This document shows, in pieces, positions 61,781 through 64,000 of a stretch of 64,000 nucleotides of DNA. The stretch covers positions 48,318 through 112,317 of the forward strand of contig JAUQPD010000045.1 of assembly GCA_030550555.1 (NCBI GenBank). Reading direction: 5' to 3'. How positions within the stretch are numbered: the first letter of the stretch is position 1; each line of letters opens with the position of its first letter. This DNA is from Thermodesulfobacteriota bacterium (GTDB lineage Bacteria > Desulfobacterota > Thermodesulfobacteria > Thermodesulfobacteriales > Thermodesulfobacteriaceae). Below the pieces are notes generated by a model. It ran no database searches. It was not told the origin of the DNA and saw nothing but the letters and a program-made list of their open reading frames with translations. A program made the position numbers and the translations under genes.

Positions 61781-63862
61781 ATGACGCCAGAGGAACTAAA
61801 AATTCTGAAAACGACTCGAAACATAGGAATAGTTGCTCACATTGATGCTGGTAAGACTACAACTACAGAGCGTATTCTTTATTATACAGGAAAGACCTAC
61901 AAGATCGGTGAGGTCCATGAGGGGACCGCGGTAATGGACTTTATGATTCAGGAACAGGAGAGGGGAATCACCATTACCTCAGCCTGTACCACGACTTTTT
62001 GGAGGAATCACCGAATTAACATAATAGACACGCCGGGGCACGTAGATTTTACTATTGAAGTCGAAAGAAGTCTTAGGGTCCTTGATGGTGCGGTTGTTAT
62101 TTTCTGTGCGGTTGGTGGGGTAGAGCCTCAATCTGAGACGGTTTGGAGACAAGCGGACAAATACAGAGTTCCTAGAATTACCTTTATCAATAAGATGGAT
62201 CGAATTGGGGCTAACTTTTTTGGTGTCATAGAGGAGATGAAATCAAGGCTTGGTGCCAATCCTCTTCCTGTCCAGATACCCTATGGAGCAGAGGACACCT
62301 TTGTTGGAGTTATTGATCTCATCGAGATGAAGGCTATTGTATGGGAAGAAGAAACTCTTGGTGCCAAATATCATTATGAGGAGATACCAGCCCATCTAAA
62401 GGATCAGGCAGAGGAATACAGAGTTTTAATGCTTGAGAAGCTTGCAGACGTAAATGATGAGATTATGGAAAAATACCTTGAAGGGCAAGAGATTACTCCT
62501 GATGAGATTAGAAAGGCAATTAGGGAAGCAACTTGCCAGTTAAAACTTGTTCCAGTACTTTGTGGTTCTGCCTTTAAAAACAAAGGGGTTCAGCCTTTGC
62601 TTGATGCGATAGTTGATTATTTACCATCACCTCTTGATATTCCACATGTAAAAGGCATTAATCCTAACACTGGTGAAATAGAGGAGAGAAAGACTGATCC
62701 TGATGCTCCTCTTTCTGCGCTTGCTTTTAAGATCATGACTGATCCCTTTGTGGGAACTCTTACCTTTTTGAGAATATATTCGGGAAGACTAGAGTCAGGA
62801 ATGAATGTATACAACTCAACAAAGAGGAAAAAGGAGAGAATTGGAAGACTTGTGAGAATGCATGCTAACCAGAGGGAGGAGATAACTGGCGCAGCTGCAG
62901 GTGATATTGTTGCTGCTCTTGGATTGCGGGTTACAACTACTGGAGACACCCTTTGTGATGAGAATCATCCAATTGAGCTTGAAAAGCTTGATATACCGGA
63001 GCCGGTTATCTCTGTTGCGGTTGAACCAAAGACAAAGGCTGATCAGGAGAAACTTTCTATAGCTCTACAGAAACTTGCACTTGAGGATCCCTCTTTTAGA
63101 GTTACGGTCAATCATGAGACAGGGCAGACTCTTATTTGGGGTATGGGAGAGCTCCATTTGGAGATCATTGTAGATAGGCTTGTCAGAGAGTTTAAGGTGG
63201 GAGTCAATGTAGGTAGGCCTGAAGTTGCCTACAAGGAGACCATTACTGTTAAAGCAGAGGCTGAGGGGAAATACATCCGTCAGACAGGTGGTCGTGGTCA
63301 ATATGGTCACGTTAAGCTTATTGTTGAGCCCAATCCAGGCAAGGGAATTGAATTTGTATCAGAGATAGTTGGTGGAGTGATTCCCAAGGAATTTATCCCT
63401 TCTGTCGAGAAGGGTGTGAGGGAGGCAGCTCAGGAGGGAGTTCTTGCAGGCTATCCTGTAATTGATGTTAAGGTTCGGCTTGTTGATGGAAGTTATCACG
63501 AGGTTGACTCATCAGACCTTGCCTTTGCTATTGCAGGCTCTATTGGTTTTAAGGAGGCCTGTAAAAAGGCAAATCCGGTCTTACTTGAGCCTATTATGAA
63601 GGTAGAGGTTGTTCTTCCAGAAGAATATTTGGGAGAGGTCCTTGGAGATCTCTCTTCGAGAAGAGGAAGAATTGAAGGTATGGATATGAGAGGAAATGTT
63701 AGAGTGATAAAGGCATATGTGCCTCTTGGTGAGATGTTTGGATATGCAACAACCTTGAGGTCTTTAACTCAGGGGAGAGGAAGTTTCACCATGCAATTTG
63801 ACCATTATGAAAAGGTGCCTGCCCATCTTGCAGAGGCAATAATCAAGAAAGCTAAGGGTTAA
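61781..63862 (+). CDS. fusA: Elongation factor G
   Basis: [56 protein letters not shown]. Confidence 0.99.
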   Translation: MTPEELKILKTTRNIGIVAHIDAGKTTTTERILYYTGKTYKIGEVHEGTAVMDFMIQEQERGITITSACTTTFWRNHRINIIDTPGHVDFTIEVERSLRVLDGAVVIFCAVGGVEPQSETVWRQADKYRVPRITFINKMDRIGANFFGVIEEMKSRLGANPLPVQIPYGAEDTFVGVIDLIEMKAIVWEEETLGAKYHYEEIPAHLKDQAEEYRVLMLEKLADVNDEIMEKYLEGQEITPDEIRKAIREATCQLKLVPVLCGSAFKNKGVQPLLDAIVDYLPSPLDIPHVKGINPNTGEIEERKTDPDAPLSALAFKIMTDPFVGTLTFLRIYSGRLESGMNVYNSTKRKKERIGRLVRMHANQREEITGAAAGDIVAALGLRVTTTGDTLCDENHPIELEKLDIPEPVISVAVEPKTKADQEKLSIALQKLALEDPSFRVTVNHETGQTLIWGMGELHLEIIVDRLVREFKVGVNVGRPEVAYKETITVKAEAEGKYIRQTGGRGQYGHVKLIVEPNPGKGIEFVSEIVGGVIPKEFIPSVEKGVREAAQEGVLAGYPVIDVKVRLVDGSYHEVDSSDLAFAIAGSIGFKEACKKANPVLLEPIMKVEVVLPEEYLGEVLGDLSSRRGRIEGMDMRGNVRVIKAYVPLGEMFGYATTLRSLTQGRGSFTMQFDHYEKVPAHLAEAIIKKAKG

Positions 63863-63887
63863 AACTTTTTTATAGGAGGAAGAGGCA

Positions 63888-64000
63888 ATGGCTAAGCAGA
63901 AGTTTGAGCGTAAGAAGCCCCATTTGAATGTGGGAACAATTGGGCACATTGACCATGGGAAGACTACTTTGACTAGTGCGATTACGCGGGTGTTGTCAAC
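63888..64000 (+). CDS. tuf: Elongation factor Tu (partial, truncated by window end)
   Basis: Own translation: [37 protein letters not shown]. Confidence 0.98.
   Translation, partial: MAKQKFERKKPHLNVGTIGHIDHGKTTLTSAITRVLS

Overview
Gene-dense (~95% coding), AT-rich chromosomal window of 64 kb from what looks like a thermophilic sulfur-metabolising bacterium. I infer Thermodesulfobacteriota-like from the dsrMKJOP-dsrN cluster, the Rieske/cytochrome b pair and the gene content; this was not tested by search. Most of the window is housekeeping: gatB, mtnA, rex, dut, thyX, nrdR, pyrF, pheA, trmFO, tgt, yajC, ruvC, ruvA, mnmE-jag-yidC-yidD-rnpA-rpmH, trpC-hisI-hisG, argF, dnaA, glyA, rarA, rpsL-rpsG-fusA-tuf. 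Three tRNAs are visible (Arg-CCG, Ser-GGA, Gly-CCC). I found no rRNA operon, CRISPR array, transposon or prophage. Several genes are missing from or mis-started in the ORF track: an archaeal-type ATP-dependent RNA ligase (TTG start, runs off the left edge), rpmH, a FliT-like ORF with an apparent ATT start, and a P-type ATPase whose listed start lies inside a tRNA-Ser. The most interesting observations are: (1) an RtcA cyclase / Rnl3-type RNA ligase overlapping pair; (2) a YbeY-PdxJ in-frame fusion with an internal SD+ATG; (3) an 8-bp hairpin placed exactly between a perfect SD and the AUG of a J-domain protein next to the dsr locus; (4) a DnaA with Walker-B, sensor-1 and DNA-signature substitutions and no recognisable DnaA boxes nearby; (5) a secreted protein made of about 20 'WPF/WPLY' repeats; (6) a near-perfect sigma-28 promoter driving flaG-fliD-fliS-(fliT); (7) two genes that seem to need AUU/AUC initiation.
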